A DNA stretch of 29,025 bases, from assembly GCA_029009035.1 (NCBI GenBank), contig JAQXJQ010000069.1, positions 1-29,025 on the forward strand, read 5' to 3'. This stretch comes from Oscillospiraceae bacterium (lineage in GTDB: Bacteria > Bacillota > Clostridia > Oscillospirales > Oscillospiraceae). A program made the translations under genes and the position numbers. The notes beneath the pieces were generated by a model, which ran no database searches, was not told the DNA's origin, and worked only from the letters and a program-made list of their open reading frames with translations. Shown here one piece after another: positions 20,186-27,087 of this stretch; position 1 is the first letter of the stretch, and each line of letters opens with the position of its first letter.

Positions 20186-20947
20186 ATGCCAAAAATCGTT
20201 CTGTTCCGGCGAAAGACTCTGGCCGTCCTGGCCTGCATCCTGGCGGCGGCCGCCATCTTTTACGCGGTGAGCTACCCGTCCACCGTGGGCGCCTACGCCA
20301 CAGACCGGCAGCTGCCCATCTACTGCGTCCAGCGGGACCAAAAGGTGGTCTCCATCTCCTTCGATGCCGCCTGGGGCAACGAAGACACCCAGCAGCTCAT
20401 CGACATCATGGCAAAGTACGGCGTAAAGGCCACCTTTTTCGTGGTGGGCGACTGGGTGACCAAGTATCCGGAGTCGGTGAAGGCGCTCCATGAGGCAGGG
20501 CATGAGATTATGAGCCACTCAGACAATCACGCTCACTTCAACAGCCTGTCCACCCAGGAGATCGTGGACGACCTGAACCGCTGCGGGGATAAGATCGAGG
20601 CGGTGACCGGTGTGCGGCCCACTCTGTTTCGCTGTCCCTACGGAGAGTATGACGACCATGTGATCCTCGCCGTGCGCTCTTTGGGCATCGAACCCATTCA
20701 ATGGGATGTGGACAGCCTGGATTGGAAAGACCTGTCCGCATCGGAGATCACCCGGCGGGTCACCTCCAAGGTGCAGCCCGGCTCCATCGTGCTGTTCCAC
20801 AATGCCGCCAAGCACACCCCGGAAGCCCTTCCCGGCATCATCGAAGCCCTGCTGCAGGAGGGCTACACCTTTGTCCCTATCTCCCAGTTGATTCTGGAGG
20901 GAGAGTACACCATCGACCATACCGGACGGCAGTGTCCCAAAACATAA
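20186..20947 (+). CDS. PdaB-like polysaccharide deacetylase
   Basis: A 253-aa protein with an AAAGGGAGGG site. It has an N-terminal signal anchor (TLAVLACILAAAAIFYAVS) and a NodB/CE4 domain with motifs SFDAAWGNED (58-67), HSDNHAH (111-117), FRCPYGEYDD (148-157), WDVDSLDW (173-180) and LFHNAAKHTPEALP (203-216). The DAAWGNED form of motif 1 is typical of PdaB, a protein needed in spore formation of Bacillus and found across endospore formers. It would act on cell-wall or spore-cortex polysaccharide outside the membrane. The broken copy at 622-842 shares its leader and first motif. It follows the gntR terminator and probably has its own promoter; I see none that is clear. Confidence 0.88.
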   Translation: MPKIVLFRRKTLAVLACILAAAAIFYAVSYPSTVGAYATDRQLPIYCVQRDQKVVSISFDAAWGNEDTQQLIDIMAKYGVKATFFVVGDWVTKYPESVKALHEAGHEIMSHSDNHAHFNSLSTQEIVDDLNRCGDKIEAVTGVRPTLFRCPYGEYDDHVILAVRSLGIEPIQWDVDSLDWKDLSASEITRRVTSKVQPGSIVLFHNAAKHTPEALPGIIEALLQEGYTFVPISQLILEGEYTIDHTGRQCPKT

Positions 20948-20984
20948 AAAACGAAACCGAGGTTTTTCTCCGGTTTCGTCATAC
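20943..20984 (+). repeat. Terminator-like repeat, copy 1
   Basis: ACGAAACCG (20951-20959) pairs with CGGTTTCGT (20971-20979). The 42-bp unit recurs almost unchanged at 21937-21979. It directly follows the pdaB stop and may act as its terminator, though the T-run lies in the loop. Confidence 0.75.
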
Positions 20985-20985
20985 T

Positions 20986-21042
20986 CAGTACCATGCCTTC
21001 GCAATTAGGATTCGTAGTGTGATATCGATCATATATCTATGG
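20986..21042 (-). pseudogene. 3' remnant of a second copy of the GHSKGN-motif gene
   Basis: The stretch GGATTCGTAGTGTGATATCG to about 21042 matches 22179-22211, near the end of the secreted-protein gene, at about 26 of 32 bases. TTGCGAAGGC (minus strand) matches the sequence just beyond that gene's stop. About 50 bp between these blocks is missing and the frame is broken. Confidence 0.55.
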
Positions 21043-21257
21043 ATACCGGGTGTGTGGAATTGCGGTACGCAGATGGGAGTATGTACTCCGTAGATTGCAC
21101 CGCGGTGGAGAACGAGCTGGCCCGGAATATGTCCGAACGCTCGGAGCTGGATTATCTGATCTACAATGACCCCATTGGGTATGCAGATCTGGTGCTCAAT
21201 GGAGATTTGGAAGCGTATCTCAGAAATGTGACGGATTACAAACCTTTGGATAGCTGA
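21039..21257 (+). CDS. Small DUF6061-like protein, probably N-terminally truncated
   Basis: The 72-aa frame reads MDTGCVELRYADGSMYSVDC, then TAVENELARNMSERSELDYL and YNDPIGYADLVLNGDLEAYL. This resembles small Clostridial proteins grouped as DUF6061 (recalled, not searched). No RBS precedes the ATG, and upstream sequence belongs to the remnant of another gene, so the natural start was probably lost. Function unknown. It sits in a scar region of broken genes. Confidence 0.5.
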   Translation: MDTGCVELRYADGSMYSVDCTAVENELARNMSERSELDYLIYNDPIGYADLVLNGDLEAYLRNVTDYKPLDS

Positions 21258-21296
21258 AAACATGCAGGAAGGGACGGCGAACGCCGTCCATTCCAC

Positions 21297-21340
21297 AAAT
21301 CGTCGACAAAGTCAAAGACTTTGTCGACGATTTGATTATA
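21297..21340 (+). terminator. Perfect 17-bp hairpin
   Basis: AAATCGTCGACAAAGTC and GACTTTGTCGACGATTT around an AAA loop, followed by GATTATATTATTT. It probably ends transcription after the small gene before it. Confidence 0.7.
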
Positions 21341-21409
21341 TTATTTAATTCCGTTTATATTGAGGTACTCTCTTTTCAATCGAAATGTGGATCAAGCAAA
21401 AATCGCTCA

Positions 21410-21675
21410 CATCTGCAGCGGGTCTATGTCAGCGTGGACAGCCGATTTGACCAGACCGGATATATGAGCCCTTCCTGTATTATCCTGGATGGAAAAGCCT
21501 ACCCGATCGAGGCCATCCGGGATTTTCGTCCTGCGGAAACCATCTGCAGAATGACGGCGACTGCTATACCGTGGTAATAAAAGGTCAGGAGCGTCATCTG
21601 TTTTTCGAGCGGGTCGATCCGTCCTTTTCCGGTCGCTTTGGCCGTTGGTATGTCATACCCAACCTGTCATCCTGA
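21410..21675 (+). pseudogene. Frameshifted small protein gene preceding a Y-family polymerase
   Basis: One frame reads RVYVSVDSRFDQTGYMSPSC and on to IEAIRDFRPAET (to about 21541). The continuation HLQNDGDCYTVVIKGQERHL and FSGRFGRWYVIPNLSS, ending at TGA 21673-21675, is in another frame. A one-base change near GAAACCATC (21537-21545) restores a single protein. In Clostridia a small protein of this kind often lies next to a Y-family polymerase gene, and one follows here. The start is uncertain. Confidence 0.55.
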
Positions 21676-21690
21676 TGGGAAGGAGTCTTT

Positions 21691-21936
21691 ATGGGTGCTT
21701 ATATCAGTATTGATCTGAAGAGTTTTTATGCGTCGGCCGAAGCCGCTGACCGGCATTTGGATCCGCTGACGACAAACCTCGTGGTGGCAGATATGTCGAG
21801 AACCGAGAAGACTATCTGCCTTGCTGCGTCCCCGGCACTGAAGGCTTATGGCATCCCCGGACGAGCCAGATTGTTTGAGGTAATCCAGCGGGTCAAAGAG
21901 GTGTTCATTGATGCCCAGCCGTATCTTGAAACCTAT
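21691..21936 (+). pseudogene. Truncated Y-family DNA polymerase (DinB/UmuC-like) gene
   Basis: A GGAAGGAG site precedes ATG 21691. The frame gives the typical N-terminus MGAYISIDLKSFYASAEAAD with the catalytic Asp and steric-gate region (SIDLKSFYAS), then TNLVVADMSRTEKTICLAAS and ALKAYGIPGRARLFEVIQRV. After about residue 82 (LETYH) it runs into the second copy of the terminator-like repeat, and the remaining codons are unrelated. Family members have 400 aa or more, so about four fifths are missing, including the other catalytic residues. Confidence 0.75.
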
Positions 21937-21979
21937 CATAAAAAACGAAACCAGAGATTTTTCTCCGGTTTCGTCATAC
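21937..21979 (+). repeat. Terminator-like repeat, copy 2
   Basis: ACGAAACC (21945-21952) and GGTTTCGT (21967-21974). It matches 20943-20984 over the full unit except for a few bases in the loop side. It marks the break in the polymerase gene. The stretch 21980-22134 that follows shows no gene. Confidence 0.75.
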
Positions 21980-22134
21980 AGTCGATGCTCTTTGAATGCA
22001 CTGTCTTTTCATGCGCAATTCAACAAAGCAATAAATTGGCCTCAGTTAAGTAAATCGATTCGCTTCCCAGCAAAACAGCGAGAAGCGGTGCGGCCATAGC
22101 TCTTCAGTTACCCGCCTTCGCAATGTTGTTCGTA

Positions 22135-22914
22135 TTACAGGTAATTCTGAATGGGCATATAAGTTGCTGCATAAAAAGGATTCGTGGTATGGTATCGGCC
22201 ATATACATATGTCATGTTTCTCCAACTGACAGTATTCGAATACCCCACACTATCCAATGTTCCAATGTACTGAGCAAAACAGCCCAAGCCCAGAGGTACA
22301 TTCACTCCGCACCCAAAGGTTTTAAATGTAACCCCTTGATACCAGCTCTGGTGTCCCTCGTTGTACATTTTGAAAAGGGCATTTGCAATATCCATATTCC
22401 CTTTACTATGGCCTACCAGTAGCTCAGGCTGCGCACCGGCTGCATACAGGTCCACCAACTTTTGGGATGCCGGCTCCTCATAGTAGACTCCAGCTACATT
22501 AGAAGGCCTACCAATATAATAACCTTGAGGGCCCTCAGTATAAATAGAACCATCTCCATAGCCCACTACAATCGCTGCTACCGGCTGATTCTTAATTTTG
22601 GCAATATGCTTCGCAAATGCAGCGGCACCTGTCGAACTGCTCCCAACACCAGGAACCGCAACAATTGAAACTGCGCCGCTGATTACCAAATTCTCTGCTG
22701 TCGTTTTAACATAAAACTGGTCATCTGAAGGGTACATGACGATTACATCGCCTTTGTCCAACCCCGCGGTTCCAACCGTTTCGCTCTGGGTCAAGCAGCC
22801 TACATTATAATAAGTCACATCTGCCGTTCCTGCGAAAGCAGGAATTGCCAGCGCCGCTGAAAAGAAAACTGCGAGTAGGATGGCGCTTAAGCCTTTCAGA
22901 AGCTTCTTCAGCAT
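22135..22914 (-). CDS. Secreted protein with GHSKGN (lipase-type) motif
   Basis: A 259-aa protein with AAGGAGA upstream of the ATG. It has a signal peptide (MLKKLLKGLSAILLAVFFSA, cleavage likely after AFA at 26-28). The mature part contains VSIVAVPGVG and GHSKGN at 168-173, a Ser in the nucleophile-elbow context GxSxG-like (GHSKG) seen in lipase class 3 and DUF2974-type proteins, followed by helix MDIANALFKMY. A possible alpha/beta-hydrolase fold, but Asp and His partners cannot be placed with confidence; D216 (LDSVGYS) and H232 (GRYHTT) are only candidates. A remnant of a second copy lies at 20986-21042. Substrate unknown. It is next to a TetR regulator on the same strand. Confidence 0.65.
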   Translation of the reverse strand: MLKKLLKGLSAILLAVFFSAALAIPAFAGTADVTYYNVGCLTQSETVGTAGLDKGDVIVMYPSDDQFYVKTTAENLVISGAVSIVAVPGVGSSSTGAAAFAKHIAKIKNQPVAAIVVGYGDGSIYTEGPQGYYIGRPSNVAGVYYEEPASQKLVDLYAAGAQPELLVGHSKGNMDIANALFKMYNEGHQSWYQGVTFKTFGCGVNVPLGLGCFAQYIGTLDSVGYSNTVSWRNMTYVYGRYHTTNPFYAATYMPIQNYL

Positions 22915-23044
22915 TGAAATCTTCTCCTTTACTATTCGCTTCGTTCATCAGTTGCGGCAACATTCAAAAAGGCAGGGAATTAAGCGCATAGAGCATCGAG
23001 TTAAAACAAGTCATATTGAGTCCGATCCAAATGAACCTTCTTTC

Positions 23045-23752
23045 TTACTCGTCCTCGTCTTCCGGCTCATCATCTACCGTGACACGGAATTTGAACCGGG
23101 GCTCATGGGGCAGAGGCTTGTTCAGCGGCGCAGGATTCTCGGGGCGGGCAGATGCCGGGAAGGCCTTGCCCTCAAGGATGCGGACAAAATGATCCACCAC
23201 ATAGTCGATCTGGGAGGGATCGGTGCGGAACAACCCCCAGTTAAGGCCCAGGAAGTTGGTGGCTCCCATCAGGGTATACGCCAGCACCTCCGTGTCCACA
23301 TCACCCACATCCCCGGCCTCCTTGGCCTTGTCCAGGCCCTTCTTATAGGCGGCGGCAAAGGTCACGTAGTACTGTTCAAAGAGGTGATAGTCCACATACA
23401 TGGACTCCCAGATGATATGATACATGTACTGGTTCTCCATAACAAACTCCAGCCATGCTTTCATGCCGACCCGCTCCACCTCCAGACGGGTGGTGCAGCT
23501 CTCGATGGACCGGCTCAGATAGCTTCTGATCTTGTGGCTGCACTGGAGCAGCAAGTACTTATAAAGGCTGTACTTGCCGTCAAAGTAGACATAGAAAGTT
23601 CCCGTTGCGACACCGGCCAAGCGGGTAATGTCGCTGATCGAGGCCTCATGATACCCTTTTTCGTAAATGACCTGCGCCGCAGCGCTGAGAATGTTATTGA
23701 GTGTCGCGCGCCCGCGCTTGGTTCGGGGCATATTGACCAGATTTTCCTGCAT
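23045..23752 (-). CDS. TetR-family transcriptional regulator
   Basis: A 235-aa protein with GAGGGA before the ATG. The N-terminal helix-turn-helix is clear: RATLNNILSAAAQVIYEKGY, then ASISDITRLAGVATGTFYVY and FDGKYSLYKYL. A helical ligand-binding domain follows, and the last residues are strongly acidic (VDDEPEDEDE), which is uncommon in the family. Its promoter overlaps a palindrome at 23784-23803, which suggests self-repression. It lies just downstream of a hydrolase/CoA-transferase cluster on the same strand, the likely target, and upstream of the secreted GHSKGN protein. The ligand may be a CoA thioester, fatty acid or aromatic acid, but this is only a guess. Confidence 0.9.
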   Translation of the reverse strand: MQENLVNMPRTKRGRATLNNILSAAAQVIYEKGYHEASISDITRLAGVATGTFYVYFDGKYSLYKYLLLQCSHKIRSYLSRSIESCTTRLEVERVGMKAWLEFVMENQYMYHIIWESMYVDYHLFEQYYVTFAAAYKKGLDKAKEAGDVGDVDTEVLAYTLMGATNFLGLNWGLFRTDPSQIDYVVDHFVRILEGKAFPASARPENPAPLNKPLPHEPRFKFRVTVDDEPEDEDE

Positions 23753-23783
23753 TGCCGTTCCCTCAAGTTCTAAATATGAAATA

Positions 23784-23831
23784 TGGATTCAGATCCGAAT
23801 CAATTATACCCGATATCGCCAACAACTGCAA
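23784..23831 (-). promoter_or_regulatory. Promoter and palindromic operator of the tetR gene
   Basis: On the minus strand TTGCAG (23826-23831), 17 bases, TATAAT (23803-23808). The palindrome TGGATTCAGATCCGAATCAA (23784-23803) begins at the -10 box and covers the start point. A looser relative of it occurs at 23016-23035, upstream of the secreted-protein gene. Confidence 0.7.
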
Positions 23832-23851
23832 TATGAATCGCTCATCAAATG

Positions 23852-24667
23852 TTACAGAATACGGAATTGCTCTTTGGTATTATTAAAGAAACCCAGCGTC
23901 AGCGCGGTAAAAATCACCGGTTTTTCATACATGGACGCATGGCCGCAGCCGGGAATGATGACATGCTCGCACCCCGGGATGCCGTTGACGATCACCTTTT
24001 GCTCCGCCATAGGGGTGAGATAGTCCTCCATGCAGGATACCACCATGGTGGGCGTTTTGATCTCCCCCAACCGACCGGACACATCATAGTCCGCAGCGCT
24101 GTTGGTCAAGCGCACCATGGCATCCACGAAGCGGGGGTTCCCGAACACCGGACGGAGGGCCTCCCTTCTGTGCTCCATCCAGGCATTGTTTTCCCGGTAG
24201 AACTTGGGGGAATAAATGACCGGAATGGTGGTGAGATAGTAGGCATCGGCATCTTTGGATGCCAGGTTCCAGGCATCTCCGATATCGCCCAGCCACGGCC
24301 CGGTGCAGGCGGTGGTGTTAAAAAGCAGCAGTCGCTCCAGGCGGTCACCGTGCTCCAGCGCAAAGCGCAGGGCCACCTCACCGCCATAGGAGATGCCCAG
24401 CAGGCAGACTTTCTCCAGTTCAAGATGGTCCAGCAGAGCCAGAAGCAGATCCGCCTGCAAGGCCTGGGAGAAGGGCTCAGTCATGTGGTCGCTGCGCCCC
24501 TGATCCAAGAAGTCCAACAGGATCAGATGGTTGTTGGCGGAAAAAGGCTCCACAAACTCCGACCAGCTGGCGGTGGACATCATGATGCCGTTGAGCACCA
24601 CGATGGGCTTCCCCTTTCCGTATTCCTCATAATAGATGGATTTATCCCGGAACACAAAGCGCGCCAT
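23852..24667 (-). CDS. Alpha/beta hydrolase (carboxylesterase or C-C hydrolase type)
   Basis: A 271-aa protein with the complete catalytic set of the fold: nucleophile elbow LLGISYGGEV (Ser in GISYG), acid in CMEDYLTPM, and His in GCGHASMYEKP. The oxyanion region VVLNGIMMSTASW follows the first strands, and LLDFLDQGRSD is the usual strand-4 motif (DxRGxGxSD-like). No signal peptide, so cytoplasmic. Six bases separate it from the CoA-transferase gene upstream, so both are translated from one mRNA. Related enzymes hydrolyse esters, lactones or ring-cleavage products; the substrate here is unknown. Confidence 0.85.
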   Translation of the reverse strand: MARFVFRDKSIYYEEYGKGKPIVVLNGIMMSTASWSEFVEPFSANNHLILLDFLDQGRSDHMTEPFSQALQADLLLALLDHLELEKVCLLGISYGGEVALRFALEHGDRLERLLLFNTTACTGPWLGDIGDAWNLASKDADAYYLTTIPVIYSPKFYRENNAWMEHRREALRPVFGNPRFVDAMVRLTNSAADYDVSGRLGEIKTPTMVVSCMEDYLTPMAEQKVIVNGIPGCEHVIIPGCGHASMYEKPVIFTALTLGFFNNTKEQFRIL

Positions 24668-24673
24668 CCGCTC

Positions 24674-25984
24674 TCACCTCCGCCCCAGAATACCCACTTC
24701 CACCGCCTGACTCCATAGCTCGTCGCGGAATTTGGGGTGGGCAATTTGGATCAGCGCCTCCACGCGCTGACGGATATTGGCGCCCCGCAAATCAGCCACG
24801 CCATACTCGGTGACCACCAGATCCACATCGTTTCGGGACAGGCTCACCGCCGCGCCGGTCTGGAGCTGGGGGACGATTTTGGACACCTCGTGCCGCTCTC
24901 CGTCGGGGCCCTTCACCATGGCGGTGGAGTACAGTGCGATGATAGAGCGGCCGTTTTTCGACATCTGGGCGCCAATGGCAGTATCGGACTGACCGCCGGT
25001 GCCGGAGAACTGCCGGGACCCGATGGACTCGGATGCACACTGGCCGGTGAGATCCACCTCCAGAGAGGTGTTGATGGAGATCTGGTTGTCATTCTGGGCG
25101 ATCACATAGGGGTCATTGACCCATGCGCCGTCGCGCAGCTCCACATTTGGGTTGTGATCCAGAAAATCATACACCGCCTGCTTGCCCATGGCAAAGGTGG
25201 CCACCATCTTGCCGTTGCAGATCTGCTTATACTTGTTGGTGACCACGCCCATCTTCATCAGCTCCACCATGGTGCTGGTGATCATCTCGGTGTGGACACC
25301 CAGATCATTCTTCTCCTTGAGGAACTCGGCCACCGCATTGGGGATGCCTCCGATGCCCAGCTGGATACATGCGCCATCAGGTACAAATCCGGCGATGGTG
25401 CGGCCGATGATGCGGTCTTTATCGCTGGAGGGCACATCGGGGATGGTGGGCACGGGATAGTCGGCACGGATCAGATAATCCACTTTTTCCGCGGGGACGA
25501 TCAGATCGCCGTAGGTGAAGGGGAAATTGGGGTTCACCTCGAGAATGACCACATCCGCGGCATTGAGCATCCGCATCTCATAGGTATTGGAGGTGGACAG
25601 GGAGATGTTGCCGTTCTCATCGGGCATGGAGGCCGCAGCCACAAAGATATTGGGCTTGTTGCGGTAGAGCCACTTCCCTGCCGCCAGATGGAGATGGTTG
25701 GGGATGTACGCCATATTGCCCTGTGCATGAGCCTTGCGCATGGGGGTGGCATAGAACCAGCCGTCCACGCTGAAGCTCTCCGCATATTCGGGGGCGTAGA
25801 ATTGCCCGGGATGGGTGGGGTTGCAGTTGACAATGGTCACGCCGTGCACACGCTCTGCAATGGTGTGAATATTCTCCATGAACAATCCGGCCTCAGCAGC
25901 GCCCAGACCGGTGACGATGATATCTCCGCTTTTGACAAGGGACAGCGCTTTCTCCAGAGAAATATACTTGGATTGGATATCCAT
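24674..25984 (-). CDS. Acetyl-CoA hydrolase/CoA-transferase family protein (4-hydroxybutyrate or butyrate:acetate type)
   Basis: A 436-aa protein beginning MDIQSKYISLEKALSLVKSG with AGGAGG in front. The family marks are GACIQLGIGGIPNAVAEFL, the probable catalytic Glu E233 in HTEMIT, FSGTGGQSDTAIGAQMSKNG, and VVTEYGVADLRGANIRQRVE. Enzymes of this class (PF02550/PF13336) move CoA between acetate and a carboxylic acid such as butyrate, 4-hydroxybutyrate or propionate through a glutamyl-CoA intermediate. Length is typical. It is flanked by two alpha/beta hydrolases in one cluster, so it may activate a carboxylate that is imported and hydrolysed. Acceptor specificity cannot be read. Confidence 0.9.
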   Translation of the reverse strand: MDIQSKYISLEKALSLVKSGDIIVTGLGAAEAGLFMENIHTIAERVHGVTIVNCNPTHPGQFYAPEYAESFSVDGWFYATPMRKAHAQGNMAYIPNHLHLAAGKWLYRNKPNIFVAAASMPDENGNISLSTSNTYEMRMLNAADVVILEVNPNFPFTYGDLIVPAEKVDYLIRADYPVPTIPDVPSSDKDRIIGRTIAGFVPDGACIQLGIGGIPNAVAEFLKEKNDLGVHTEMITSTMVELMKMGVVTNKYKQICNGKMVATFAMGKQAVYDFLDHNPNVELRDGAWVNDPYVIAQNDNQISINTSLEVDLTGQCASESIGSRQFSGTGGQSDTAIGAQMSKNGRSIIALYSTAMVKGPDGERHEVSKIVPQLQTGAAVSLSRNDVDLVVTEYGVADLRGANIRQRVEALIQIAHPKFRDELWSQAVEVGILGRR

Positions 25985-26016
25985 ACACAGATGCCTCCTT
26001 TTTTGTCAGGAGCAAA

Positions 26017-26048
26017 CATGGGGAAGGGCATGTGCTCCCTTCCCCATG
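26017..26048. other. Perfect 12-bp hairpin between hydrolase and CoA-transferase genes
   Basis: CATGGGGAAGGG and CCCTTCCCCATG with an 8-base loop. No T-run follows on the minus strand apart from more distant TTTTTT, so an mRNA-stabilising or attenuating role is more likely than full termination. Confidence 0.6.
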
Positions 26049-26081
26049 CCATGATAGCTCGAGTTGTTGGTTTTGATGTAA

Positions 26082-26957
26082 TTATGCAAAGAAATGACAG
26101 ATATCGGCCGCCAGACGGTCGGGACAGTCCACCATGGGGGAATGTCCGCAGTTTTCGTAAGGAAGCAGAACTGCATTGGGTTTCAGCGCGTTATAGTTGT
26201 CCAAAACCATGTAGTCCGGGACAACAACATCCTTTTCGCCCATGGTCAGCGCCACAGGGCAGGAGACCTTTTTGATGGAGCCGTCGCCCTTGCCGTAGGG
26301 AGTATACTCCTCCGACATATTCAAGGTCGCCAGCGCCCAGTCCAGGTCCACGATATTGCGCTGCTTCATGGTCTCGGCGATCCATAGCTCGCTCTGCTCC
26401 ATGGTGGGCTTGTTCACCGTATAGATGGTGGCATCCCAGATGGCCTCCATCATCACGGCATCCCGGGTCTCAAAGATCCGGGCCACCGGCGCTACGCTGA
26501 CAGGATCGGCGGCCAACGCCTCCTTGTTGGGATAAGGCTGCCCGGTAGGCTGGAAAGCCGCGTCTTTTTCATACAGAGGATAGCCCTTCAGACTGGCGCC
26601 CTCAATGTCGAAGAATTTCCGGATCTTCTCCGGGTGGCGGGCACACAGCTCAAGGGCAACACCGCCGCCGTTGGACCAGCCCACCAGATACACCGAGGGG
26701 ATCTCCAGCTTTTCCAACAGAAGGTCCACATCTTCGGCCAGTTCGCCCAAGGTATCAAACCGCCGGTTGTAGCTGCTGTCGCCGAACCCCCGCAGATCCA
26801 CCGCAATACATCTGTATTTGTCCTGAATGCGGGAGATCAGCGGCTCATAGTGGATGGAAGAGGACATATTTCCGTGGATCATCAGAACCACATCGCCCTG
26901 GCCGACATCGAGGTAAGCGAGAACTTCGTTTCCAATATCGATCGTTTTCTTCTCCAT
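26082..26957 (-). CDS. Alpha/beta hydrolase, second member of the cluster
   Basis: Start set at ATG 26957 because a GGAGGG site is 7 bases upstream; an earlier in-frame start lacks one. The 291-aa product has LMIHGNMSSSIHYEPL (oxyanion HG), VDLRGFGDSSYN, the nucleophile elbow GWSNGGGVALEL, the acid in MGEKDVVVPD and the catalytic His in NCGHSPMVDCPDRL. No signal peptide. It is only distantly like the other hydrolase of the cluster, so the two probably act on different bonds. It lies between the LivJ-type binding protein and the CoA-transferase gene. Substrate unknown. Confidence 0.87.
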   Translation of the reverse strand: MEKKTIDIGNEVLAYLDVGQGDVVLMIHGNMSSSIHYEPLISRIQDKYRCIAVDLRGFGDSSYNRRFDTLGELAEDVDLLLEKLEIPSVYLVGWSNGGGVALELCARHPEKIRKFFDIEGASLKGYPLYEKDAAFQPTGQPYPNKEALAADPVSVAPVARIFETRDAVMMEAIWDATIYTVNKPTMEQSELWIAETMKQRNIVDLDWALATLNMSEEYTPYGKGDGSIKKVSCPVALTMGEKDVVVPDYMVLDNYNALKPNAVLLPYENCGHSPMVDCPDRLAADICHFFA

Positions 26958-27006
26958 GATAACCCTCCGCGCAAATAGTCTCCATGTAAACATGGGGAGG
27001 ATAGCT

Positions 27007-27034
27007 CTCTGCCCCGGAGAAATCCGGGGCAGAG
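27007..27034. other. Perfect 12-bp hairpin between livJ and hydrolase genes
   Basis: CTCTGCCCCGGA and TCCGGGGCAGAG with a GAAA/TTTC loop. It may reduce read-through so that the binding protein is made in excess over the enzymes, as is common for ABC-transporter operons. Confidence 0.6.
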
Positions 27035-27087
27035 ACCGATTTCCTCATTGCAAAACCATTATATACCGATCAAGCCGTCAGCACAAC

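Noticed and set aside
22880..23773. A 297-codon + strand frame across the tetR gene
   Set aside because: Antisense shadow; the TetR helix-turn-helix, promoter and RBS are on the minus strand.
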